From assembly GCA_029931535.1 (NCBI GenBank), contig JAQPZY010001501.1, forward strand, positions 1,434,501-1,498,500: a DNA stretch of 64,000 nt, written 5' to 3'. The notes beneath the pieces are model-generated. The model saw only the letters and a list, made by a program, of their open reading frames with translations, did not search any database and was not told where the DNA came from. Below, piece by piece: positions 1 through 13,029 of this stretch. Made by a program: the position numbers and the translations under genes. The DNA is from Margaritifera margaritifera (taxonomy: Eukaryota; Mollusca; Bivalvia; Unionida; Margaritiferidae). Each line of letters starts with the position of its first letter. The stretch's first letter is position 1.

Positions 1-1150
1 ATATTCTGCAAAGAAACAATAAACGTGGTATCTCTGGATTCACTGTCACAGCGGTCCTTGATATCAAATATGTTAAACGGTAATGCTGACCTTAATCCGT
101 CCCCTGATCAGTGTGTCCAAAAAGCGGGCGTTTTGGTAATCAAACTGTCCACTTTTAGCCATGTAGGACTAAACGAATTATGCAAGTTCAATCTATTTTC
201 ACGACAATGATAGACACGAATCATTAAAACGTATTGCCATGGTATCTTCACGGAATTTGATAATTTAGTTCTACTTCAGTCAAGCCTCGTTTCGTTACAC
301 GATCCATTTCCCACAATCACACAGTTCGTTTAGGAACCAAACTAATATTGCAAATGATAAACATGGATAATATGGATTTTCTTAATTTGACTTTGTTTAT
401 GAACGTTTAGAAAAATGTTTAATAATATAAGCATGGTTTTTTTTAAATTTTATTGTTGCTGTTGTTGTCCTGTTTTCAAATCTTGATCACACATGAAGAA
501 TTCGCTTTATTGCTTGTACATGAAAACGATCGGTATGATTCAGGCCTGTTATATCACTTTTCTTGAGAAGCATCAATCACTCTACACCGGCGCCATCTTC
601 GCCTAAATTTGCAGAGATAACAAATGAACCTTTCTCTTTCGCCTCATAATTTGTGTTAGGTACATTGCACCATAACTACAAATCTTTTTATCTGCAGCTA
701 TTAGCCTAATGAGGCCCAAAAATTCATTGGCATTTCTCCGTTAGAAAAAGTTAGCTTTGAACAATAAAGTCGTAAACTATAGAATCCTCAGAATTTAGGT
801 TTGATTAAATTGTTAATATTTCCTATACCAAGGAGCCAACACATAACTACAATTACAGGATTTTTATGAGAAAAGTTTGAATTAAAATCAAGTAGAAGAA
901 ATGCATTTGTTTTTATGCAAGAACTGAGTTAGAGCGACGTTATCTAAATACAAAAGTTGGGCTATGGAATGCAATTAAGGTCTCTACTTTAGCTAATATG
1001 CGTGCATTTGTGTAATTTTTATATCTTTTTTTATAATTTTAAAACTTAAAGTTGATTTTATATTTACTATTCAAAAACTGCGTTACTAAATTTTGTTTGA
1101 ATATGGGACAACAAGTTAAATTTAAAATAGTAAGGACTTTTTATTTGCGT
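1..1150. other. Intergenic DNA
   Basis: AT-rich; no coding frame, RNA gene or repeat that I can support. Confidence 0.5.
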
Positions 1151-1159
1151 GGGAACAGA

Positions 1160-1425
1160 ACACTTCAAGTACCTCTGCATGGCAGAAAACACTAGCCCAC
1201 TTCCCGTACTACTACATAAAATCAAATAAACAAAAACAAACAAACGAAAAAAAAAAAAAAAACCAAAGCAAAAAAAAAAAAAAAAAGGAAAACGAAACCA
1301 CGTACGTTACTACTGCAAAAGAAAAAAAAAAAAACAAGAAAAAATACGAAGTCACCTACCTTGCTACTGCGTAAAAACACAACAATACCCACAAGGCCAC
1401 TTCTGCGCTACCGCGTGAAAACACA

Positions 1426-1471
<46 letters not shown>

Positions 1472-1560
1472 AAAAAAAAAACAACACACGAACAAAACAA
1501 ACAGACAGCAACAAATACAACGAGGTCACTTCCGTACTACTGCGTGAAAACAAACAGACA
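1160..1560. repeat. Degenerate tandem array with simple-repeat spacers
   Basis: A core of about 25-30 bp, consensus near GTCACTTCCGTACTACTGCG, occurs about five times (1190, 1300, 1350, 1395, 1525), each followed by an A-rich or (CA)n spacer of different length. Confidence 0.6.
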
Positions 1561-2733
1561 AACAAACAAACAAAAAATATTTTAAAAAAATGCGATAACA
1601 AGATTTTCAAGATGGCCACCTTTTTGTGGAAGTTTTATTAATACTCATAAATGTCTGAATTAAAGTCATGTATTTAAAGTTGAAGTACGTTAAATAAAAG
1701 AGGGGAAATAAACAAAATAAATGAGTGTATAGCTGAATTGTTCGTCACTGTTGGCACATATGAGTTCGATGATCTCTTGGATATTGCTCCATTGGTGAAA
1801 TCACTTTGGTATTACGCACATGAAATCCCACAAATGGCATGCACACACTAACAAAATATCATCTGAAAGGACATCGGCATTCTTTACAACAACAGCCCCA
1901 ACCCCCCCCCCCCCCCCAAAAAAAAAAAAAAAAAAAAAAAAAAACAACAACAAAAAAACAATACAACAAACAACAAATAAACAGCCAGGACAAATTATTT
2001 TACGGACGGCATATGGGTCTAAATAGCAATGTGAAATTACTGTCCTTATTACAATATCTCTCTGGTGATATTGTTCGGAACCCTTGGTTGTCATGTCTAC
2101 TCTTATTTCTTTTAAAATAGCAGTTGTTTCCCTCTCAAACGCAGTATTCCCCTGAAGTGTTGGCTGTGTTCTATGTTGTTTGCCATGCACATTAATCTAT
2201 CATGCAACATTAGCCCAGATCGTCTAATTTGTGCCACTTTAAAATAGTAAAGTATGAGGAAGCAATAACTTTCATATTTTATATGGGTAAATACACAGAT
2301 TTGCATTCATCTAAATTTACAGTACAGGTTGAAGAACTCATAAACTGTACAAAGTCCATCAAGACTGATTTAACGAAAACAGAGACATAATATATGGAGA
2401 GGAAAGTTCGATATAAAACAGTATATGGTGAATCAGGATGTAAAGTAGCTGTTTTAGATTCAACCATAAGAATTACAAAATTTGACATAAATCTAAAATC
2501 ATTCATACATTTAAAAGGATTGCTGAAAATCAAAGTACATTTGTTTAGACGGTAGTCCTTGTGACTTTTTGACAGCATATGAAAACAATTTTTCCTGGAT
2601 AAAATTTTTACCACATACAATCTTAACACATCAAAAAAACTATATGTCACCAAAAAATCACCCCAAAATGAACCCAAATCATTAGATATAGAAGGAGTTT
2701 TTATACCTCATGAATAAAAATAATTCCAGACTG

Positions 2734-2764
<31 letters not shown>

Positions 2765-4490
2765 GAGCCCTGGCGTGTAGCGACAACATTGGAGGACGGT
2801 ACATCCAAAATAATAGACTTCTGTAATAAAGTAATAGACTCTGATTTTAATGTGATTGTGCCTTCGGCATCAAATTGTTTCTGAAACGATGGGCTTCAGA
2901 TTTGAAATGCACACAAATGCAGCAGCACCTTAGGATTGTTCTGCTAATTAATTTAGTGCAATAAATTGGTTAACTAACCATAACCAAGTTAACACACCAA
3001 CTATATTTAACGAGATAAAAAAATGTACTACACTGTAACTCAATTGTTTTATAACTGCATTTTAAAAATAGACAATAATGACAGTATGAACAGATACAAA
3101 GAACAGTTTGACATGAGATTCTGACAGATTTCTGTATCTTTATGTCTAGCGGTATGTGCGCCTAACTGAAAGACAGATTCCTGACAGTGACAGTTAGACT
3201 TTCTCTCCCCACCCCTCACATATAATCTGAATAGTATGGATGGTAACATCAGGTTGTACAATTTTCAACTGTCATTTAATAAGCAAAAGTGTTCCAGAAG
3301 TAGTCAAATCTGTTTACAGATTTTACGCTTACTTCCAGATTAGAAAATTACTAACTTAGTGTGAAATAAATTTGTCTGATAACAAAGCTTGAATTCTAAC
3401 AACAATAACATTGACTCAGACAATTTAATTTGATCTGGAGCTATATTAACATTCCACCACATTAAATTTGGTGATACATAAATGGAAAGAATGAAACAAA
3501 ATTTGGATGATCATATATATTGCTAGCAAAAGTGAGAAATAAACGACTATGAAAAAATCATTTTACTGCTAAAGAAGAAAGACGTTGACCTTTATGGTGC
3601 TAATTTCAGATTAAACTATCATATCATATGATTAATTCTCTAGCACACAAAGAAAAGCCAACAGGTTGGACTTACGTCGTTCTGCAAAATAGTAACGGCC
3701 TGACAGACGAGGGTATTGAAAGATTGAATCAAAGCATCAAAGAACATGTAATCTGTACCTTAGTTGCACAAGTTGAAATCAAAAACATCTATTACAGAGT
3801 ATGTTTCCACTGTCAAGACAATGCTAAAAAGATAATGTAATTATTAATTTTAAGGACAGTAAGATAGCGAATCAGATAATGACATTATGACAAAATTCCA
3901 GGTCTACATATCAGCATCTAATGTAAGATAAGGCTAAGCTTGGTGGATGTGATGGTATATTTCAATTACCGAGTAGAAAGATCGTGAAAATGTGTAGTTT
4001 CCTTGATACAACAACGATTTAAAGAGATACAAAGACTTGGATTAAACACTACTATTAATACCAATGAAGTGAAGAACTGTATTCCAAAGGCTGATAAACA
4101 ATCCGTGGCTGTAGAAGATACTGTGATGGATAAAGAAGAAGACAAAGTCAGCCAAATTATGTAGAAAAGAAGGATTATGATGACGATGTTCCCCACACAG
4201 TCCTTGTCTCCGGCAGGATTCGCTATTTGGATGTCCCAATAACACATGACGATATAGGAACGTTAAATATAATATTTATTATAAAACAATTAAATAGTTT
4301 ACGAACTGGTTATCCTCTTTGATGACGTGTCTACACATTTGATCAAAAATGGAAATAACAAGACTACTAATGCCAAAACAAGCAAACTAACATGTTTATC
4401 AAGGAAAAAAAACCAACTTGTCCTGTGATTTGAAAAGCCAGCGTATTACACTGCTAATAAGTCTAAGCAAATCCGCTGCTGCTTCCTTTC
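1561..4490. other. Intergenic DNA
   Basis: Poly-C/poly-A at 1903-1944 and poly-A at 2736-2760. The 70-codon frame at 3628-3840 (MINSLAHKEKPTGWTYVV) has fairly natural composition but no splice signals or known motif; I leave it uncalled. Confidence 0.4.
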
Positions 4491-4517
4491 TATGGCTAAA
4501 ATTTTTTTTATCAATAT

Positions 4518-4772
4518 TTATTTAGCCCTTCTCATTTTGTCAGCGAAAGAATCCGATATGCCCCCTGATAGAGCACAACCTACACTTGTTCCATCTCCAA
4601 ACCCTAATAAATCTATTACAACGCTCGCTATAGACAGAGCAAAAGTTGATATGATCATAACAATGTCAGTAGCTATTGTTACACCCTTTCCTTTGAACAT
4701 TTGTTTCACTCTTTCTCCTTGTGATAACTTCTTCCGCTTGGTTATATGAAGAAAAATAACAATGCTTCGCAT
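4518..4772 (-). CDS. Candidate small membrane protein frame, unassigned
   Basis: 84 codons on -. Basic N-terminal part ITKRKKLSQGERVKQMFKG, then a strongly hydrophobic segment IVMIISTFALSIASVVIDLL and a Gly/Ser-rich stretch GTSVGCALSGGISDSF with a basic end ADKMRRAK. Codon composition is more balanced than the surrounding AT-rich DNA. The layout (basic head, one membrane span, Gly-rich segment, basic tail) recalls the small hydrophobic proteins of Polintons, but no alignment can be claimed. The true start may lie inside the frame. Confidence 0.35.
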   Translation of the reverse strand: MRSIVIFLHITKRKKLSQGERVKQMFKGKGVTIATDIVMIISTFALSIASVVIDLLGFGDGTSVGCALSGGISDSFADKMRRAK

Positions 4773-5572
4773 TCAGTTTCCATTCTGTCTTGAATATATT
4801 TCAGAACCCTCAAAACAAGTAACAAATTGACCTGATTTTAATAACATTTTAAATATTGTCCATCTTTATCCCTTTGGATGTTGTCTGATCAAATAACATG
4901 TGTTGTTGCATCTGCTACAGCTGTTGCTGCTGCTGCATTTGTTTTCTATATATCAATGGCTAAAAAGAGAAATTTATATGAATATAATTTAATATAAACA
5001 AAATATAAGACAAAACTAACAGATGTAGCTAAAATAGTCCCGTACAATATATTTAATATATAAACGAACCTGTAGAACTAACTTAACGTTAGCTACGGTG
5101 GAATAATTGAGAATGTCAGTGGAGGAATTAAGTACGCTATCTCACTCTTTGCCATTGTCATGCTTTCTCTGTGTATTATGTTTATCAGATAGCTACTTTA
5201 TATGTATGACTGAAAGAATTACTGTTAATTTATTAAACTATGATGCAAACTGTGCGTATTTTAGTTGGTATCTTAAGCATAGTTTAATAAAAACTAAAAC
5301 CTTTATCCAAATCTTTGACTTCCGAAATATAAAATTGTCGTGAGTGACGATTGTTGTCTAACCACTATTTAAGTCGACACGACCTGATAATCCCGACTTG
5401 AGATTGCTTTAGAACGTTTCTCCTCATTTTTCATTTAGTGATTTTAAAATATTAAACACCCCTTAATCTTCCGAGACAGACAAATTTATGGTTGAATCTT
5501 ATACACACATTTTGTAACAGGGTATCAAGAACTCGTGTTCAGTGTAGCAGTGATATTTTTGTCCGCCGCCTC

Positions 5573-5887
5573 TTACACTTTTGATTTTGATTTCCAGTAT
5601 TTTTTTTCCCTCCAATTTGTGGAATGCGTCAAGTCTTTGGTTTCACACTCACCCTGACAAGTGGCAATTTCAACGGCTTTCGTGATCTTATGTGCAACGT
5701 TGCTGACAGTCTGAATATTCTGGAACAATGAAATCGACAAAACGTCAATTATTGCCCAAAACGGCAGGAAAACTATTAAGAACACTTCTTGTTTATATTC
5801 CTGTGCTTGTAGTGTTGGGAACAGTGCCGCTAGAACGACGGATATCTTGTTTGTGTGAAGAAAGAATCTTGTCTTGCATTTAAACAT
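5573..5887 (-). CDS. Candidate frame with two hydrophobic segments, or a short exon inside it
   Basis: 104-codon frame on -. It begins MFKCKTRFFLHTNK, a basic head, followed by ISVVLAALFPTLQA, which resembles a signal peptide, and a second hydrophobic stretch EVFLIVFLPFWAIIDVL. An exon-like interval, 5653-5719, lies within it: TTCATTGTTCCAG immediately precedes it and CAGG/GTGAGTG ends it on the minus strand, reading NIQTVSNVAHKITKAVEIA. So either the whole frame is coding, or only this 67-bp exon is. Not recognised. Confidence 0.35.
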   Translation of the reverse strand: MFKCKTRFFLHTNKISVVLAALFPTLQAQEYKQEVFLIVFLPFWAIIDVLSISLFQNIQTVSNVAHKITKAVEIATCQGECETKDLTHSTNWREKKYWKSKSKV

Positions 5888-5899
5888 GGAGTATATCTA

Positions 5900-7430
5900 T
5901 GCTTAAAATTCATTTGGAAAGGAAGAATTCATACTGCGTTATTTTTTGCATGTATATTTTCATGATGAAAAGGTTGATTCAAGGTAAGAAGGTAATCGTT
6001 GAAGAATGAGTTTATCTTCCGAGCTTTAACATTTTCCACCTGGCAATGTTTCAGATTGAGAACAATTATTGTTATTCCATCATGTAATAATAATGTTATG
6101 TTACACATATAATAAATATTTACCGTTTTAGGCAAAATTTAAACTATATAAATTGGGTATCGAATATTGAAATTTAGATTTATCCATTGTTTTATATGTT
6201 TTGGAAACCAATCATGTTTATGTAACTTCTTTCTTTTCCTTCTATCCATTTCCTTGACCATCTATTTAGAGTTTATTCTAAAAAAAATGCTCCTTTAATT
6301 CTCACTTTCTATCCAAGATCATGAGATGACAATGTTTGAAACTATTTATCAAACTTACACAATTTTAAGTAATTTCTTTTAAGTCATTTATTTTGTAAAA
6401 ATCATGTTTAGGAAAATCTAGTATTTGGGATGGTTAAAGTTATTTTGGTCTTGTTGACTAGACAGTGTTATATGTACGATGATACCTCTTCAGGTACGAT
6501 TTGAAAGACCACCAAAAGGACTGATTCCTGGGAAATTAGAATCGTAAAATTTCGCTGAAAACTTATCTTGAGTTCTCTCGGAATATAGAAGCTGGCTAGA
6601 TATTTTCTTATGCAAACTGATATCATAACACACTAAGGACCGAAAAACCTGAAAAATTAAATTAGTCTTTTCAAGCAATTACTTACGTTTTTCTGACATG
6701 ACAGTTAAGAAGTAGAAGTCTGGTTAAATGTAAATTATGTAAGTCTGAATTATATTTGCTACTCAGTGTGTGTTTCTACCTTGAACTTGTATGTCCTGTG
6801 CGTACACGTATTTGTACGGGATGTATATATCGTTTAATGGAGATTTGAAAATTTAAAATTCCTAATACAACACGTCCAATTATTTGAAAAGCTTGCTTAT
6901 TGCATCCGTATTTAAATTCTTGTTTATTTCAAATATTTTTGTGTTTTGGATCCTCAAATAAAATCAATCGAAGAAATACATTTTCAATACTGTGCATGAC
7001 ATGCTCAATTAGTCTTCATCTTTGACATACACACAGAAATAAACACACACATGCACTATAACGGCTTACACCAAACCACAAACATTCTTTATATATACAT
7101 ATTCTATATAAAACCTAAAAAGAAATGAGAAAACAAACATTTAAAGGGGAACGATATTACAAAATTTCATATCTATCTATCTATCTATTTATAGTATGTC
7201 TGTGCATCTCTTATTGTTTATAAGAACCATAAAATAACAAATATCACCAGTTTTTCAGCCACTATTAATCTCGCCTTATACAATTCAATTTTCATAACCG
7301 ATAATATGTTATTCACTATGACAAACAATCAATTAAATATGCAATCGTAAATACACTTATCGGACATTTGATTCCGATGATAGAGCTTTCTGTCTGTCTG
7401 TCTCTATATATACATACTAACATGCATATG

Positions 7431-7484
<54 letters not shown>

Positions 7485-10400
7485 TGTGTGTATGTGTGTG
7501 TTTTATGTGTGTGTGGAGAGAGAGAGAGACAGAGAGACAGAGAGAGAGAGAGAGAGATTTCAGCTGCTTCCGATAAATATATTTGAATATTTGATAATTA
7601 TGTCGACATTCTTGGGAAATATGAGCTCTTGCAACTAATGTTTTTGAAGATAGAGGAGGGACATATGTTAAAGTGTACGTTAAAAAGAAATATTTAAAAC
7701 GGCTCGGATTTTCTTTTTTTTTTTCACAGCGCAATCGACTTTGATGATTTTTATTTCAAACAGATTAATTTGGAGAAAGGATGGAAACGTTTCATATTTT
7801 TTTCGCTTGTAGATTTACAGTAGTTTACAAAAAATGTCCCTACTTTCATTCTCTTTAGAAAGGTCAGGGTCATATTAAAGAACTGGTCGGAGTTAAAATG
7901 CAGACTGATTCAGGTGCATAAGTAAATGTTTGCAAACGATTGAACCAGTCCAACTGGGAGAGATAAATTACTATAGAAAGTGAAAGTTTGTGTACATGAC
8001 AAATTGAAAATTTACCTTCTTTAAAGCTGTGTGGCATTAATGGAAACACTTTACATTATGTTTAAATTTTCTTCGTAGCTTAGATCCGCGTTAGTTTTCA
8101 TAAAAAAGAAGAAAATACCTGTTAGAAAACTTAAAACGTATTGAAAACTTAATTAATCTTTTATGCAATTTAGATTACGAATCATACTTCGAATTAAAAG
8201 ATCTAAAATGATAGGAAAGAATCGTATGCGCATTCAAACCATAAACTTATCAATGGAAGAACATAATGCAAAAGAAATCATATTTTCTTCCTTTTTTCAC
8301 TACAAAAGAACAGGGCTTATAGCCCAAGTCGATCTAGTAAATAATGTTTGTATATTCAGGCAAATTATACTATTTGTTTCAATGGCAAAGTATGTTTTCT
8401 ATATATTATCAATTTGGTATGTTTCTTGAGTACCAAAGAAACAATGTTTTTAAATCAATCTCTCTTACAAAATCTTTTTTTTTCGATGACTGCATTTCCT
8501 TTCAAAATAATGAAAGCGCAAGAAAACGGCAGAAACTTTAATAGTTTATCTTACATTATTTTGTGAAGAGTTCGAAAAAAAGTCAACCGATGTGGAGAAT
8601 TCTGTGGAGAATTCTGTTGGAGTAAAGATATATATAATAAGAAAAAGTTATATTCACATGAAAAGGCCAGGTTTTAAGAAATTAGAATGATAAATACAAG
8701 AAATGTATAGAGGTTATGACACATTATAATTGCGTCTTACTAAATTAAAAGTTGGCACATAGTTTTCCTTGCCCCACCCCACCCCCCAAAAATGCACAAA
8801 AACTTGGGAAATTTGCATGCATTTAGGTGTTGCAAGAGGAGAGTTTATGCTTCAAGGAAAAGGCACATTAAATGGACCCATTTTGGCATTCATCAAACTT
8901 GAACCTCCATTTCGGTTTTTATGAAAACAAATTGGTGCATAGATCCTTTTTAACTGAGTTTTCAAAATTTTTACAGAAAGGGAGCAATATTTTTTTTTAT
9001 TCTGAATAATTATCTAACGAATTATGAATTTTCAAGAATTAAATTTCAGTTGTTAGGGGATAATTTAATTATATGCTTCCACGCCATTATTTATTTCCGT
9101 TTAATTGCAGGTATGTTATTCTTTCATATATTCCTTTTTTTTTAGGAATATCTGCATCTTTTAAAAATAGTTCTGTCATGTAGAGTATGGTAAAACTGAG
9201 TCTTAAAATATGCGTCTGCAAATGTATTCACATAAACAACTCTGTCTGTATCTGGACAAAGCTGATCACGGATGACTTTTCTTTGGATATACAATTTAAA
9301 TTGCCCCCAGCCGCCATATTTTCTGCTTGCTACCTGCTGTAATTCAATAAGAATAAATGGAGAAAATGGAGTACAAATTTCATACTATAGTCTAAATTCT
9401 GATAATATTGTCTGAGAATAAATAGCAGATTTTTGTTTTAAAACTAATGCATTTCATACAATAAAGAAGTAGAAAAGCAAAATACGTTTGTCCTCTGCAC
9501 AATAGAGTTAAATCAGATAGTTAATGGTCAGACTTTTTCTATTTACAGCTCGTAATAAATTGTTAGAAAATGAAAGTCAAATCGAAGATAAAAAATGCTA
9601 AACGTTTGAAACAGTCGTTAAAAATATACATATTCAATTTGGTTTAAAATGAAGGGTCTTTTTTACGTCATAAAGTGTGTAAAGAAAGGTACAAAGAATC
9701 ATAGAATTAAAAAAAAAATTAAAAATTGTCAAAGTCCCTACAAAGAGTAGGTAATTTTCAACATCTTAAGTCACATTCTCTCTGATAATTGTGACCACTG
9801 ATAATACTGAATATTAGTATATTACAATATGGTTTAAATGGAAGATAATAAAACACATACCCTGGATAATTATGTTATACGCCATGGACAGATGAGAAAA
9901 GTGTTAAGCTCGTTCACAATAATTTTCCTTAAGGATATTACACCGTAGCATCCTTGAAGATAAAGCATGATGCTGCAAAAGAATCGAGACCAGTTTATTT
10001 TCGTACCATGAAGTCAATTAAGAGCTAAGTAGTTTTTTATAAAACAAGTTGCATATTTATTTTAAGGATGTTTGCTTTTGTAATATCAGCATTTATTGCG
10101 CAGCTTGAAATGATGTGATCATTACACTAACGTCATTGATATGATGTCACTTGTTACCTAAGCATATTATAGCACTATACACTCTCGGATATATTAAAAG
10201 TAAAATGACATAATTGCAACATCTCTTTTATTATTAAGGAAAGAAAAGAAAAATCCTTATACAATTATAATAATCGAAATAACAGTCCTGCGAAAGAAAA
10301 TGATAAAGTCAACGAGAAGTATACGAGACTGTTGATGAATGGTGTGCACCAAGCTGCTAACGCATCGTATTTTCATGTAAATACAATGAGTGGTGTTGCC

Positions 10401-11330
10401 AACTTTGCTATCATGTCGACAGCCTCACGCATTGTGTATGTTTTAGTTCTGTTGACTTAATATAGAACGTGTACAGCTTTACTCACTTATTTGACTGACT
10501 TATTATCCTTTCTGTCAGTAGTGGTTTCGAACTCACTCACCTTGCTTGAACTGCCTAGTTTACTGCATGTTTCTCATTAATGCTTAATGGCTTGAATGTT
10601 TCAAAAGTCAACACCCTGCCACCCACCATAATTTAAAAACAAAACAGTATGATTCCTGGCTCTATCACAAATCACATTATTTTTTAAAACCAACACCCTA
10701 CCACCATGAAAAAAAATAATAATATCAACCATTAACCCAGCTTGGAGGTTATAAACCCTACTACATAAATCGTTAGCCATAGCGTCGCCAGTCAATAAGA
10801 GCAAAGCGACTGTACAAACGCCCGTGGCTCATTAATTTAGTTACTCGTTAGGGTAATGAGCCTACGCTAAAACAATAGATGAATGTCTATCAACCATTAT
10901 TTTATATTTCATATTTATACAATTTAAGAGCGTATATAAAAGGCAATAAGGTATAGCTAGACTGATCGATGTATTATGTATATAACTATAATTACATTTA
11001 AACACAGTTGCAAAACTGTTTTCTTTAAAATTGTAACACATACAGGCTATAAGAATAAGCCTTGAGGTCAGTTTGCACTTCCTTGTGTGATTACAGCATT
11101 GATACCTGTTGACAGTACAAAAACAGGATCATTTGCTATACAGATTTCCTGCGGGATACTGACATTTGCCCACCACTTTGTAAAATGGATTACATATCTA
11201 GTGGATTTGATAATGTTTTTCAGAGGATGATCGAGTATGGATTGCAATTTAACCTTTCGCAAGATTCAACCTGGAATTAAAATAGGAGAGGAATTTTAAA
11301 TAAACAACTTTAAGTACTGTAAGGAGTCTT
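5900..11330. other. Intergenic DNA
   Basis: Apart from the microsatellite at 7.4 kb, nothing coding is supported. 10066-10160 resembles 37270-37370 (shared GCGCAGCT..GAAATGA and GACGTCAT-like blocks), a faint dispersed repeat. Confidence 0.45.
7435..7557. repeat. (AT)n-(GT)n-(GA)n microsatellite
   Basis: Three simple tracts in series; reading frames across them are artefacts. Confidence 0.96.
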
Positions 11331-11334
11331 CAAG

Positions 11335-11574
11335 ATGCCACGAGCTAAAAGAGGAAGAAAACTAAATGCAGAGGTAACACAGAAAACTATTATGGACACA
11401 TTGCGGGCTAGTTTGTCCTACAAAGCGAAGATTGAGTTTGTAGTGGATTTCTAAAATTTCGGCAGTTGTGTATCTAGTATTATAAAACTTCACGAATTAG
11501 TACATCGTGACTATCAAAACATTATATGCAATGCACCCCAGTTAGGTACAGGTATAATGAAAGATATTTATTAA
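11335..11574 (+). pseudogene. Small basic protein frame, one stop, upstream of integrase
   Basis: ATG at 11335: MPRAKRGRKLNAEVTQKT, then DTLRASLSYKAKIEFVVDF, a TAA at 11452, and in the same frame SIIKLHELVHRDYQNIICN, ending at 11572. An RGRK-rich start suggests DNA binding. It is 1.5 kb upstream of the integrase remnant on the same strand, so it could be another gene of that Polinton, but I do not recognise it. It could also be an independent small gene. Confidence 0.35.
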
Positions 11575-11599
11575 GCTGAAAATATTGTATTGAATGAAG

Positions 11600-13029
11600 T
11601 TTTAAAAGGATAAGGTATAACATACAGTTTGAGCCATTAAATTTTCTAGTACGACTTTATGAACTATCATTGAAGTTTCCTATTTTGTTACAATCCAGTC
11701 TTCTAGTTTCGTCTGTTATAAAAAATAAAAAAAACTTAAAAAAAACTATACAAAACTAGAGTATCATTCATAAAATATGTGAAGAAGAAATTGAAATCGG
11801 CACTGAAAAGCTGAGCTATTGTGTTTGTAACCATATAGGAACTAGGACGTTGCTTTTAGAATGGATTAAATCTAAGTCTGTCGTGTAACTGTGTTTTTAA
11901 CAACACAGCAACTGCAAATATAACAACGTGGCCTGCACTTATTGTGTGACTGTGTTTGTAGCAGCCATAACATAATAACGTGGAAGTTTCTTTCAACAGG
12001 GATTAGATCTGTGTGCTCAGTCATGTACTAGTATTTTGCTCAAAATTATACGCTCTGCTGGGCAATCAAATGAACTTACCTGTCTGTAAGAAGAGAACAG
12101 AACAGAACACAATTTTATTTATTTCTGAGGCCAATCGCAGGTGGAGTATGAGAAAAGATTGTAAAGATATTACATATAATTGTTGATGGATGAAATAAAA
12201 GATTTTGCGATTGTAACTCTTGCTAATAATATTTTTATTATCTTTTTGTCGTTCTATCTATCAATATGAGACTGCACAAATAAATGAGTTCATCTGTACT
12301 AACGAGCATTGGTCTATACTAGTGAGCATTTGTTTATACTAGCGAGCATTTGTTTATATTAACAGAATGGTACAAAATGAATTAACCACAAATATAATTC
12401 ATTATTACCGAGAAATTTAAAACTTTACATGGCCATTTCAACGCACTAAATAAAATAAAATGTTTTATCCAGCTAGCAAATGTTGTTTTCTTCTATTTAT
12501 GATTTTAATATAGAGGTTGTTTCAAACGTTGACTATTCATTGAAAATTGTAAGGTAGTTTCTGGAAATTCGATTGCCGTTTTTGTCGAGTCATTATAGAT
12601 AGATCTGGAAAAGTCAAAATGTCTGAAAGCTGTAATATGAAAACAGTTGAGAAAGAATTTGAAAACATTTGTGTCTCGAAAAATAAATTCCTGAAACATT
12701 ATAAAATTTATGACAATTTTTCTCGCACCAATTGAGGTTGAAATTAACTTTAAATGCATTTCTCATGTCTTTTTCAATGGGAAGATTAATATATTTATAT
12801 TAGTTTCAGAGACAACAATCTGACACCATTTGTTTACACAATCTGAATCTTAGAAAAGGAGAAAGAAAAAAAAATCAGTTATACTCATTGTTGCTCTACT
12901 ACGAAAATCGGAAAGTATGCATACTAGTTCTACAAAAAAATCTTAGGCTTGATTACAATGGCGCTTTTTGCTTATTTAAAATTTAGCAAATATTTAAAAT
13001 AAATAGCGAAAGAACAGTTTTTAAGACAT
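11600..13029. other. Intergenic DNA next to the Polinton remnant
   Basis: Three copies of a 22-bp unit (GAGCATTTGTTTATACTA) at 12301-12362. No coding frame supported; the left end of the remnant could lie here. Confidence 0.4.
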
